Below are positions 14,168 through 20,835 of a DNA stretch of 32,422 nt, in pieces (the stretch's first letter is position 1; each line of letters opens with the position of its first letter). The stretch comes from a virus. The notes under the pieces are model-generated. The model saw only the letters and a program-made list of their open reading frames with translations. It searched no databases and had not been told where the DNA came from. The stretch is taken from IMG/VR virus record IMGVR_UViG_3300047157_000154, positions 1 to 32,422 of that record; one strand, written 5' to 3'. The position numbers and the translations under genes were made by a program.

Positions 14168-14482
14168 ATGAACAAAAAAATAAACAACCTTAAAGAAATA
14201 GAATACTATACTAACTTTAATCTAGTAGGAGAGTATATAGTAGAATCAAGAAAGTTAAAGCCGGAAAACAAAGCTTTAAACGATATGTACTACGCTTGGC
14301 AAGAAGTCGGCTTTTACGCTAATAACCTTATAGGTAACGAGAGACATTATAACGATTCCTTAAGCGAGTATAGAGGCGATAAGATAAGAGCGATAGAACG
14401 ATCAAGGAAAGCCGAAGAAAAAATAAAAAGCTTAGAGCAAGAGATAGAAAAGCTTAAGATAAGAATAGAAGTAGGTATTTAA
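14168..14482 (+). CDS. Coiled-coil protein of unknown function
   Basis: The 104-residue protein has a mixed N-terminal half (YYTNFNLVGEYIVESRKLKP) and a clear coiled coil in the last 35 residues (AIERSRKAEEKIKSLEQEIE then KLKIRIE). It starts in an A-rich leader (AACAAAGAAACAATG). No family is recognised. It precedes a small helical protein in the same operon. Confidence 0.55.
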   Translation: MNKKINNLKEIEYYTNFNLVGEYIVESRKLKPENKALNDMYYAWQEVGFYANNLIGNERHYNDSLSEYRGDKIRAIERSRKAEEKIKSLEQEIEKLKIRIEVGI

Positions 14483-14494
14483 ATAATAAAACAA

Positions 14495-14767
14495 ATGAGC
14501 GACTCAATAAAGAAATGGCACGAGATACAAGACGATAATAAATGGACGACCGATAGTACCGGGTACTCTTATAACAATATACCGAAGGATCCTATAGTTG
14601 AAAGCGTATTAAATAAGTATAAGACTAGATCAAGAGACGGTATTATAAAATACAATACTACTCTTTACGATAACCCGGACGGGTTTTATAAGTTTCTTAC
14701 GCATCTTCAAGAAGAACTTATGGACGCTACCTTATATATAGAAAAGATAAAACATCAAAAAAGTTAA
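14495..14767 (+). CDS. Conserved helical phage protein (EELMDA motif)
   Basis: The 90-residue protein contains YKTRSRDGIIKYNTTLYDNP and FYKFLTHLQEELMDATLYIE then KIK, a pattern ('R...G..KYg.tL..n......L.H.qEELmDa..Yi.k') frequent in phage early regions. The helix with E-E-x-x-D spacing resembles the metal-binding helix of MazG-type all-alpha NTP pyrophosphatases, but the second half-site of that fold is not evident. It may be a reduced MazG-like protein or only a structural relative. Confidence 0.55.
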   Translation: MSDSIKKWHEIQDDNKWTTDSTGYSYNNIPKDPIVESVLNKYKTRSRDGIIKYNTTLYDNPDGFYKFLTHLQEELMDATLYIEKIKHQKS

Positions 14768-14775
14768 TAAATTGT

Positions 14776-14805
14776 TTGTATGTTAAAATTATTTGTTTAT
14801 ATTTG
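14776..14805 (+). promoter_or_regulatory. Host-type promoter with perfect -7 box
   Basis: TTG at 14776-14778, 19 bases, then TATATTTG at 14798-14805, an exact TAnnTTTG. It is followed by an A/C-rich leader (AACAAACAAATAACAAG) to the ATG at 14832. It should drive the genes from 14832, perhaps through the modification operon. Confidence 0.7.
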
Positions 14806-14831
14806 AGTATTATTAACAAACAAATAACAAG

Positions 14832-15080
14832 ATGAAAACAAAAACAAATACAGATTTTTTAGAATTATTAAGTAGAGAAGAGGTAAAACTTGAAGTCTTT
14901 GAATTTAAGTCCCATACTCTCGGAGAGCTATTAAAAGCTACAATTATAAGAAATACTATTAACGAAATAGTAAATGTTATATCAATTACAAGAAGAAACG
15001 ATAGAGAACAATTAGGATCTTGGGAATTTCAACACGCTAGTCACGACTTACAAAGACAATTAGATTCTTTTTGGAGATAA
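14832..15080 (+). CDS. Small helical protein of unknown function
   Basis: The 82-residue protein is mostly helical (NTDFLELLSREEVKLEVFEF; LGELLKATIIRNTINEIVNV) with a polar C-terminus. It is the first gene after an exact host-type promoter and is followed by a hairpin, so it can be made strongly by itself. No family is recognised; a regulatory or host-directed role is plausible from position. Confidence 0.55.
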   Translation: MKTKTNTDFLELLSREEVKLEVFEFKSHTLGELLKATIIRNTINEIVNVISITRRNDREQLGSWEFQHASHDLQRQLDSFWR

Positions 15081-15089
15081 TAAAAATAG

Positions 15090-15108
15090 GGGGAGGAAAC
15101 TCCCCTTT
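15090..15108 (+). terminator. Hairpin, weak terminator or attenuator
   Basis: GGGGAG at 15090-15095 pairs with CTCCCC at 15100-15105 around a GAAA tetraloop, followed by only three T. It may attenuate rather than end transcription into the genes beyond. Confidence 0.6.
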
Positions 15109-15122
15109 AAAAACATAGAACA

Positions 15123-15329
15123 ATGACAAATATTTTAGAAAAATTAATAGAATTATACGAGATATCTTACGAAGGAGATAACAACCTAATTACAAGAGGT
15201 TTAATACACGAGATAATTATAGATATCGTTAGCGAAGATTCAATAAAGGCGGATCAAGGTCGTTTAATATTTGATAGGTTATCTAAAATTAGAAGACGAT
15301 CTAATAGAAAAATAAAAGCTACGATATGA
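15123..15329 (+). CDS. Small protein of unknown function before the RecE-like gene
   Basis: The 68-residue protein is helical with an acidic middle and a strongly basic C-terminus (LSKIRRRSNRKIKATI). It overlaps the next start by four bases (ATGA), placing it in the same operon as the RecE-like nuclease and the modification genes. No family is recognised. Confidence 0.5.
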   Translation: MTNILEKLIELYEISYEGDNNLITRGLIHEIIIDIVSEDSIKADQGRLIFDRLSKIRRRSNRKIKATI

Positions 15330-16099
15330 TAACATTACTAAACGGCGATAGTTGGGGCAAAGAAGAAATCTTAGCTCAAATGTACGACGACGAATTTTAT
15401 TACGGTCACTTGGGTAAGTACGCTTTAAGTAGCTCAAGCCTTAAAACTATTCTTAAAAGTCCTAAAACTTATAGAAACGTAATTAAGTACGGAGATCCTA
15501 ATTCGGGAAGTCCGGCGTTATCTTTAGGAAGGCTAGCTCATTGGATGTTGCTAGAGCCTCGAAAAATAGATAAAATACATTTTGTAGATACATCTAAAAA
15601 GAATACTAAAATATACAAAGAAGCAAAAGAAAACGCTAAAGGTGCGGAGGTATTCTTAACAAAAGAAAGAAAAGATACCGAGAGAATAACCGACGCGGTA
15701 TTAAGAAACGAAGCGGCTTTAAAATTACTTAGTAATTCGGAGTTTGAAGTTCCCGAGATCGGATTACTTGAAGGATTACCATTTAGAGCAAAGGCGGATA
15801 TTATGAAAGGCGATACAATTATAGATTATAAAACATCAAGCGATCTTAGAGGATTTAGATACGCGGCTGATAAATACTGTTATGACCTACAAGCCTATTT
15901 ATATTTAAGACTCTTTAATAAAAAGAAGTTTACTTTTTTAGTAGTAGATAAAGGTAGTACCGATATAGCAATATTTGAAGCTAGCGAGGACTTTATCAAT
16001 AAAGGAAAAGAGAAGTTTTATAGCGCCGTTGAGAATTATAAATATTTTTTCCAAGATAATAACGATATTGACCAATACGTTATGCGCGGTATACTATGA
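15326..16099 (+). CDS. RecE-like / PD-(D/E)XK exonuclease
   Basis: The protein has 257 residues. ALSSSSLKTILKSPKTYRNV (33-52), ALSLGRLAHWMLLEP (64-78), GLPFRAKADIM (150-160), TIIDYKTSSDLRGF (164-177) and YDLQAYLYLRL (186-196) reproduce in order the motifs of the RecE/exonuclease VIII-like PD-(D/E)XK group (DUF3799 type): the H of 'G.laH...LEP', D158, D167-x-K169 and Q189. It would resect double-stranded ends to give single strands for Erf. It overlaps the CmoA-like gene by four bases. The large N-terminal extension of E. coli RecE is absent, as in most phage forms. Confidence 0.8.
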   Translation: MITLLNGDSWGKEEILAQMYDDEFYYGHLGKYALSSSSLKTILKSPKTYRNVIKYGDPNSGSPALSLGRLAHWMLLEPRKIDKIHFVDTSKKNTKIYKEAKENAKGAEVFLTKERKDTERITDAVLRNEAALKLLSNSEFEVPEIGLLEGLPFRAKADIMKGDTIIDYKTSSDLRGFRYAADKYCYDLQAYLYLRLFNKKKFTFLVVDKGSTDIAIFEASEDFINKGKEKFYSAVENYKYFFQDNNDIDQYVMRGIL

Positions 16100-16749
16100 A
16101 AGAATTTAGCTTCGATACAATAAAAGATTTTGACGGACATATAAACAAGAGTATACCTTCGTTTAATATATTACTAAACTTAATAGAAAATATTTCTTAT
16201 AGTTTTATTAGAGATAATTACAACGTTTACGACCTAGGTTGCTCAAAAGGTAGTTTACTTTTAAATTTAAGTAAAGGAAATAAAACAAATACTAATTTTG
16301 TAGGATACGATATATCTTCAAACCTTTTACCTAAAGATAAAAACAAAGTTTACTTTTTAAATAAAGATATAACCGAAGAGGATATTAAGTTTATAGATCC
16401 TTCTTTAATATTATCTATTTTTACTCTACAGTTTATTGATTACAATAAGAGACAACCTCTATTAAATAAGATATACAAATCTTTAAATAAGGGAGGAGCT
16501 TTTATCGTTGCGGAAAAGGTTTTTGTTAAGGACTCTTATATACAAGATATCTTTACTTTTGCTTTATACGATTACAAAAGAAATAACTTTACTCCTAGCG
16601 AGATTTTAAGTAAACAAAAAGACTTAAGAAAGATAATGTTTCCCCTTAAGGAAAAAGAAAATATTAAGCTATTTAAAAAAGCCGGGTTTAAAAAAATAGA
16701 GCCTTTCTTCCAATCCTTAAACTTTAAAGCTTGGTTATGTATAAAGTAG
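16096..16749 (+). CDS. CmoA-like carboxy-SAM synthase family protein
   Basis: The 217-residue protein aligns along its length with CmoA rather than with general methyltransferases: FDGHINKSIPSFNILLNLI (12-30) for CmoA's 'F...I.RSVPGY..I', YDLGCSKGSLLLNLS (45-59), IFTLQFIDYNKRQPLLNKIY (108-127), SLNKGGAFIVAEK (129-141), DYKRNNFTPSEI (159-170), LFKKAGFKKIEPFFQSLNF (192-210). CmoA converts SAM and prephenate to carboxy-SAM. E. coli CmoA has about 247 residues; the phage form is shorter between motif I and FTLQF. By ungapped alignment from memory, the E. coli Arg199 position is Gln174 here. No CmoB partner is present; the next gene, overlapped by 13 bases, is a DNA cytosine methyltransferase. Likely role: supply carboxy-SAM for DNA modification. 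Activity is inferred. Confidence 0.75.
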   Translation: MKEFSFDTIKDFDGHINKSIPSFNILLNLIENISYSFIRDNYNVYDLGCSKGSLLLNLSKGNKTNTNFVGYDISSNLLPKDKNKVYFLNKDITEEDIKFIDPSLILSIFTLQFIDYNKRQPLLNKIYKSLNKGGAFIVAEKVFVKDSYIQDIFTFALYDYKRNNFTPSEILSKQKDLRKIMFPLKEKENIKLFKKAGFKKIEPFFQSLNFKAWLCIK

Positions 16750-17822
16750 AATACAAGCCTATAAAATTAAAAGACGTTAAGGAGGAATCTAATAAAAAAC
16801 TATTTAACGTTATTTCTTTCTTTGCCGGAGGAGGAGGTTCTTCTTTAGGATATAGAATGGCGGGAGGAAAAGTTTTAGCAATAAACGAATTTGTAGAAAG
16901 CGCACAAGATACTTACCGGGCTAATTGGGAGGATACAAAAATATACCCTAACGATATAAGGAAAATAAAAGGAGAGGATATACTAAGAGATCTTAACCTC
17001 AAGAAAGGAGAACTAGATATATTAGACGGCTCTCCTCCTTGCGCTTCTTTTTCCGTAGCGGGCAATAGAGAAAAGGATTGGGGTAAAGAAAAGAAGTATA
17101 GTAATAAAACTCAAAAGACCGACGATCTATTTTACGAGTTTGCTAGGATAATAAAAGAAATTCAACCTAAGACTTTTATAGCGGAAAACGTTAAAGGTAT
17201 GTTAATCGGACAAGCTAAAGATTTATTTGGTAGCGATCAATTATCAATGTTCGGAGAGCATAGCGAGACAATATATCATACTTTAACTAATATAGGTTAT
17301 AACGTTTCTTATAGAGTTTTAAACGCTAAAGACTTCGGAGTTCCTCAATCAAGAGAAAGATTAATTATAGTTGGAGTAAGAGACGATATACAAAAAAAGT
17401 TTAAATTTCCTAAACCTTCAAACTATAGGTTTAATTTAAAAGAAGCTTTCGAAGGATTAGAGAATACAAAAGAAGAGCTTAAAGAAGCTAATATAGAAGC
17501 TTACTCTATATATAAAGAATCTAAGAAACTTAAAGAAGGAGAGCAAAGCGTAAAGTATTTTAGTTTAATAAAGACGGATAGGAATAAACCGTCGGGAACT
17601 TTAACTCAAACGGCGGGATCGATATCAGCCGCTTCTATAATACACTGGGAAGATAGAAAGTTTACCGTAAGCGAAGCAAAAAGAATAATGAGCTTTCCGG
17701 ACGATTATAAATTAATAGGAAAGTATAGAGATAAGATAGAGAGACTAGGGAGAGCCGTTCCCCCTTTATTAATGAGATCGGTAGCTAAACAATTATATAA
17801 TTTAATTTTAAAAGAACAATGA
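16737..17822 (+). CDS. C5-cytosine DNA methyltransferase with Arg in motif X (candidate carboxymethyltransferase)
   Basis: The start is ATG 16737 (361 residues), preferred over the in-frame TTG at 16731. Motifs: I at 26-36 (ISFFAGGGGSS), IV GSPPCASFSVAG with catalytic C102 (PCA instead of the common PCQ), VI AENV at 149-152, VIII QSRERLIIVG at 204-213, and X LGRAVPPLLM at 337-346. In nearly all C5-methyltransferases motif X reads GN(S/A)V; here the Asn is Arg339 (AGA, 17751-17753). The corresponding Asn in M.MpeI, when changed to Lys, was reported (as I recall) to let the enzyme use carboxy-SAM and make 5-carboxymethylcytosine. With the overlapping CmoA-like gene, this enzyme may carboxymethylate cytosines in phage DNA. 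Plain methylation remains possible. The target site is unknown. Confidence 0.85.
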   Translation: MYKVEYKPIKLKDVKEESNKKLFNVISFFAGGGGSSLGYRMAGGKVLAINEFVESAQDTYRANWEDTKIYPNDIRKIKGEDILRDLNLKKGELDILDGSPPCASFSVAGNREKDWGKEKKYSNKTQKTDDLFYEFARIIKEIQPKTFIAENVKGMLIGQAKDLFGSDQLSMFGEHSETIYHTLTNIGYNVSYRVLNAKDFGVPQSRERLIIVGVRDDIQKKFKFPKPSNYRFNLKEAFEGLENTKEELKEANIEAYSIYKESKKLKEGEQSVKYFSLIKTDRNKPSGTLTQTAGSISAASIIHWEDRKFTVSEAKRIMSFPDDYKLIGKYRDKIERLGRAVPPLLMRSVAKQLYNLILKEQ

Positions 17823-18256
17823 AACAAATAAATATATTTGGAGAGATAGAAGAAAGAAATTGGTTCGATGATAATTTAAAACAAATTAAGATAGGACTAG
17901 AAGGCGAAAGCCAAATAAGAGCTTTACTAAGTAAAAAGAATATAAAGTTTATGCAAGCCGACTTAATATTTAACTATAACAATCAATACTATTGCGCGGA
18001 GGTTAAAACACAAGAAAAGTATTTAGCTCCTCCGTTTGACGGTCACGGCTTACCAATGTGGCAAATAACCGCAAGGATAGAACTATTTAATAAAACCGGG
18101 ATTATACCTTACCTATTTATTAGATGCTTAACCGATAACTTAGTATACCATCAAGACTTAAGAGAATTAATGCGAACCAAATATTATCAAACAAAAGGAA
18201 AATCCCCAAGAGTAATATTTAATCTAAGCGAATTTAAAAAAAGTAATATTGAGTGA
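17819..18256 (+). CDS. PD-(D/E)XK nuclease-like protein
   Basis: The 145-residue protein has GEGESQIRALL-like opening sequence (LEGESQIRALLSKKNIKF, 27-44), D48, AEVKTQEKYLAPPFDGHGLP (60-79) and MWQITARIELF (80-90). This gives a plausible PD-(D/E)XK site: E31 region, D48, E61-x-K63, Q82, as in junction resolvases and related repair nucleases. It overlaps the methyltransferase stop by four bases (ATGA). It could resolve recombination intermediates or trim genome ends before packaging. A restriction partner of the methyltransferase is less likely given phage context and size. Confidence 0.6.
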   Translation: MKQINIFGEIEERNWFDDNLKQIKIGLEGESQIRALLSKKNIKFMQADLIFNYNNQYYCAEVKTQEKYLAPPFDGHGLPMWQITARIELFNKTGIIPYLFIRCLTDNLVYHQDLRELMRTKYYQTKGKSPRVIFNLSEFKKSNIE

Positions 18257-18459
18257 ACAACGATAAAATAAGAGACCATTATCTTTTAGCCTTAGTAGAT
18301 ATAGCAAACGGTAAAAATATAATGGAATTAGAGGAAGCTATCGACGACTACGAGGAGCTTGAAGAGTACGAGGCTTGCGCCGGTATTTTAAAAGCAATAC
18401 ACGAAAGCGGATATTTAACAATAAAAGATTTAATTAAAATAATAGATAAAGATGAATAA
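18253..18459 (+). CDS. Small acidic conserved phage protein
   Basis: From a GTG start overlapping the previous stop the ORF encodes 68 residues, highly acidic (ELEEAIDDYEELEEYEACAG), with the pattern 'DxYLlALxDIxxGKNIxELEEAI..YE..E.YEACAGI.KAI' that I recall from other Bacteroidota phages near replication genes. It may be a DNA mimic or a small helical regulator. Its end overlaps the DnaA-domain gene by 8 bases. Confidence 0.55.
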   Translation: MNNDKIRDHYLLALVDIANGKNIMELEEAIDDYEELEEYEACAGILKAIHESGYLTIKDLIKIIDKDE

Positions 18460-18916
18460 AGAAACATTACAAAAATTAGTAGAAGAATTTTACGAACTTG
18501 ATATAACTCGAAATACTAGAAAAAGAAATTACGTTGAGGCTAGAGCAATGTATTATAAAATAGTAAGAGACAATACAAGATTAAGCCTAGAGGCTATAGG
18601 TAAAACGGTTAATAGAGACCACGCGAGTGTATTCTACGGAATTAAATCGTTAAGTAATTGGATTGATACCGATCGAACTATAAAAGCAAGATATAGATTA
18701 CTAGTAGAGCAAGTAGAAGAGTTTAAGTCTATAGCTACGGATAGAAATTTAATTAAAGAAGTAGATCAAAAACTAGCTTTAGAGTTTAGTAGGTTGAATC
18801 ATAGGCATAAAGAATTGTTAAACGAGAATATAGGACTCGCCTTAGAGTTGAAAAAATTAAAGGAGGAGCATAGTAAAAGAGAACAATTTTATACTAGATA
18901 CGGGTTTATAAATTAA
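18452..18916 (+). CDS. DnaA domain IV-like DNA-binding protein
   Basis: The protein has 154 residues. Residues 28-67 (VEARAMYYKIVRDNTRLSLE, AIGKTVNRDHASVFYGIKSL) match the origin-binding C-terminal domain of DnaA, including the signature 'IG..(v/f)(n/g)RDHasV' at 48-60. The AAA+ ATPase domain of DnaA is absent; instead a long coiled-coil tail (about 95-150) follows. It may bind DnaA-box-like sites on the phage or host chromosome and help load the DnaB-like helicase, or divert host initiation. It is the last gene of the early block, before a late-promoter-like signal. Confidence 0.7.
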   Translation: MNKETLQKLVEEFYELDITRNTRKRNYVEARAMYYKIVRDNTRLSLEAIGKTVNRDHASVFYGIKSLSNWIDTDRTIKARYRLLVEQVEEFKSIATDRNLIKEVDQKLALEFSRLNHRHKELLNENIGLALELKKLKEEHSKREQFYTRYGFIN

Positions 18917-18942
18917 CAATAACTTAAAAATCTTATTATATA
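18916..18942 (+). promoter_or_regulatory. Late-promoter-like signal before the terminase genes
   Basis: ACAA at 18916-18919, 14 bases, then TATTATATA at 18934-18942. Here the start codon is 24 bases beyond the box (ATG 18967), so the message would have a leader of about 20 bases. This copy shows that the motif does not depend on the start codon, which supports a promoter over a translation signal. Confidence 0.6.
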
Positions 18943-18966
18943 ATTGAATAAACAATCTATTTCAAT

Positions 18967-19209
18967 ATGGATAATCGAATAAATAACGGAGGAGCTAGAG
19001 AAGGAGCCGGAAGGAAACCTAAGTCCGAAGAGATAAAACTAGTAGAAAGATTAAGCCCTTTAGAGGACGATGCGCTTGCCGCTTTATCGGAAGGAGTTAA
19101 ATCCGGGGATATCAAATGGGTTACTCTATATCTTAATTACTATTTAGGAAAGCCTAAAGAAACTAGAGATATTACTATCAACGAGGACTTACCTCTTTTT
19201 ATTGATTAA
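18967..19209 (+). CDS. Terminase small subunit (short form)
   Basis: The 80-residue protein begins with NNGGAREGAGRKPKSEEIKL, the basic 'GGxRxGAGRKP' opening common to small terminase-type and related DNA-binding phage proteins, followed by two helices (LSPLEDDALAALSEGVKSGD; VTLYLNYYLGKPKETRDI). It ends one base into the large subunit gene (TAATG overlap). Its position directly before TerL supports the role of recognising phage DNA and loading the packaging motor. It is short for the family. Confidence 0.65.
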   Translation: MDNRINNGGAREGAGRKPKSEEIKLVERLSPLEDDALAALSEGVKSGDIKWVTLYLNYYLGKPKETRDITINEDLPLFID

Positions 19210-20378
19210 TGCGGGTTCAAAAAACCAAGGCATTAACGAAATTAAGAAGTTTAGATAATAGGATCAAGGTTGTAAGAGGCGGAACCTCCGCCGGGAAAAC
19301 AATTTGTATCTTACTTATCCTAATCGATTACGCTATTAAAAACGAAGGAAAAGAAATAAGTGTAGTATCGGAAAGTATACCGCATCTCCGTAGAGGTAGT
19401 TTAAAGGATTTCTTATCGATCTTAAAAGGACTCAATAGGTACAAGGAAGATCAATTCAATAGGAGTACCTTAAAGTATACCTTTACAAACGGTAGCTATA
19501 TAGAGTTCTTTTCTACTGATCAACCGGATAAGCTTCGCGGGGCAAGACGAACCGACCTCTATATTAATGAGTGTAATAACGTACCCTTCGACGCTTATAA
19601 TCAATTATCGGTAAGAACCTCCGGAAATATATGGCTCGACTATAATCCTTCTAGTTTGTTTTGGGTAGACAAAGAGATTATAGGGCAACCCGATACGGAC
19701 TATATAACCCTAACTTATAAAGATAACGAAGTACTTCCTCAATCAATAGTAGACGAAATAGAGAAAGCAAGAGAGAAAGGTAAGACCTCGACTTATTGGT
19801 TAAATTGGTGGAACGTCTACGGACTTGGAAAAATAGGATCTCTAGAAGGGGTATGTATCCCGGATTGGAAAGAGATAGATACAATACCTAACGAAGCTAG
19901 ACTATTAGGATATGGCTTAGACTTCGGCTATTCGGTAGATCCGTCGACATTAATCGCATTATATAAATGGAACGAAGCTTATATATACGACGAGGTTCTT
20001 TATAAGAAAGGAATGCTCAATAGAGATATAAGTAGATTCTTAAGTCAATTAGAGATTACCGAAACTATCGTAGCGGATTCCGCAGAGCCAAAGAGTATAG
20101 CCGAATTACAAGGATACGGGCATTCTATATACGGAGTAAGCAAAGGAAGAGATTCCGTAGTATACGGATTAAATCTAATAAACCAAAACGAGATATATGT
20201 AACCGCAAGAAGCAAGAACTTAAAAAGAGAACTAGGAGGCTACGTTTGGGCTAAAGATAAAGAAGGTAATACCTTACAAAAACCAACAGGGTTACATCCG
20301 GACTGTATAGATGCCGCTCGATATATATTAACCGATCAATTAGAAAACCCCAATAAAGGAGAATATTATATTTATTAA
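19209..20378 (+). CDS. terL: Terminase large subunit (packaging ATPase-nuclease)
   Basis: The 389-residue protein has Walker A GGTSAGKT (24-31), an arginine-rich KLRGARRTDLYINECNNV (108-125) carrying Walker B (DLYINE, 116-121), and the C-terminal RNase H-like nuclease with acidic residues in GLDFGYSVDPST (D238), IVADSAEPKSI (D290) and HPDCIDAARY (D365/D368). This is the Terminase_3/6 arrangement. It pumps DNA into the prohead through the portal and cuts concatemers. Length is slightly short but both domains are complete. It overlaps the small subunit gene by one base. The portal is about 15 kb away on the circular map, an uncommon separation. Confidence 0.9.
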   Translation: MRVQKTKALTKLRSLDNRIKVVRGGTSAGKTICILLILIDYAIKNEGKEISVVSESIPHLRRGSLKDFLSILKGLNRYKEDQFNRSTLKYTFTNGSYIEFFSTDQPDKLRGARRTDLYINECNNVPFDAYNQLSVRTSGNIWLDYNPSSLFWVDKEIIGQPDTDYITLTYKDNEVLPQSIVDEIEKAREKGKTSTYWLNWWNVYGLGKIGSLEGVCIPDWKEIDTIPNEARLLGYGLDFGYSVDPSTLIALYKWNEAYIYDEVLYKKGMLNRDISRFLSQLEITETIVADSAEPKSIAELQGYGHSIYGVSKGRDSVVYGLNLINQNEIYVTARSKNLKRELGGYVWAKDKEGNTLQKPTGLHPDCIDAARYILTDQLENPNKGEYYIY

Positions 20379-20395
20379 AAATAATTAATAAAAAG

Positions 20396-20437
20396 TTTGT
20401 TTGTTAATTAAATGTTTATTACTTTTACAAAGTAAAA
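20396..20437 (+). promoter_or_regulatory. Host-type promoter with palindromic operator-like element
   Basis: TTTG at 20396-20399, 20 bases, then TACTTTTA at 20420-20427. The perfect palindrome TTTTAC-AAA-GTAAAA (20423-20437) overlaps the second box and the probable transcription start. The same TTTAC-N3-GTAAA element overlaps the leftward promoter before 2345. Confidence 0.6.
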
Positions 20438-20445
20438 CAAAGACA

Positions 20446-20688
20446 ATGAAATTAAAACTAAATAAAAACGGAGTTAGTAGCTATTCAAATAGAGTAGGAG
20501 ATATATTGATTTCTGTATACAAACAATATATAACAGGAGAATGGGTTGGAATTATAGAAACCTATACACACACTGCAAAAGACTTTAATAATAATAAAGT
20601 TGAAATGTTTGACGAATTATTTATTTGGAAAACAAATACAAAAAAAGACACTTGTTCCGCATTAGTTGAGTACATAAAAAACAATTAA
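20446..20688 (+). CDS. Small accessory protein of unknown function
   Basis: The gene encodes 80 residues from ATG 20446 (MKLKLNKNGVSSYSNRVGDI). An in-frame longer ORF from 20401 crosses the promoter and is rejected. The sequence alternates like a small beta domain (ILISVYKQYITGEWVGIIET) with a charged end. It is the first gene of an accessory cassette between terminase and tail genes, and CpG is scarcer than in the core genes. Function is unknown; by its promoter type it should be expressed early. Confidence 0.6.
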   Translation: MKLKLNKNGVSSYSNRVGDILISVYKQYITGEWVGIIETYTHTAKDFNNNKVEMFDELFIWKTNTKKDTCSALVEYIKNN

Positions 20689-20713
20689 AAACAAAAACAA
20701 ACAACTAGAAATT

Positions 20714-20809
20714 ATGACTTACGAAAAATTATATACTTGGTACCAAAAAGCAAATCCGGAATTATCCCACGAAGAGCTAGATCAATTAGTAAGAGACGAT
20801 TTAAAATAA
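20714..20809 (+). CDS. 31-residue acidic helical peptide
   Basis: The ORF encodes MTYEKLYTWYQKANPELSHE plus 11 more residues (ELDQLVRDDLK). It has a clear A/C-rich leader (AAAAACAAACAACTAGAAATT) like its neighbours, which supports translation. No family is recognised. Confidence 0.45.
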   Translation: MTYEKLYTWYQKANPELSHEELDQLVRDDLK

Positions 20810-20835
20810 AAACAAAAACAATTAAAACAAAAACA

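Noticed and set aside
16731-16736. TTG start for the cytosine methyltransferase
   Set aside because: An ATG two codons later (16737) gives the same protein without needing a rare start.
16096-16749. tRNA wobble-uridine modification (cmo5U) as the role of the CmoA-like gene
   Set aside because: No CmoB and no tRNA genes are present, while the gene is coupled to a DNA methyltransferase. Use of a host CmoB cannot be fully excluded.
17819-18256. Restriction endonuclease partner of the methyltransferase
   Set aside because: Small PD-(D/E)XK protein in a phage replication block; a repair or junction nuclease fits better, and a phage would gain little from cutting unmodified DNA in this arrangement.
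20401-20445. Upstream extension of the 20446 gene
   Set aside because: It runs through the promoter boxes and palindrome; the ATG at 20446 follows a typical A/C-rich leader.
20737-20835. Upstream extension of the 20836 gene
   Set aside because: It overlaps the 20714 peptide in another frame; ATG 20836 has a proper leader.
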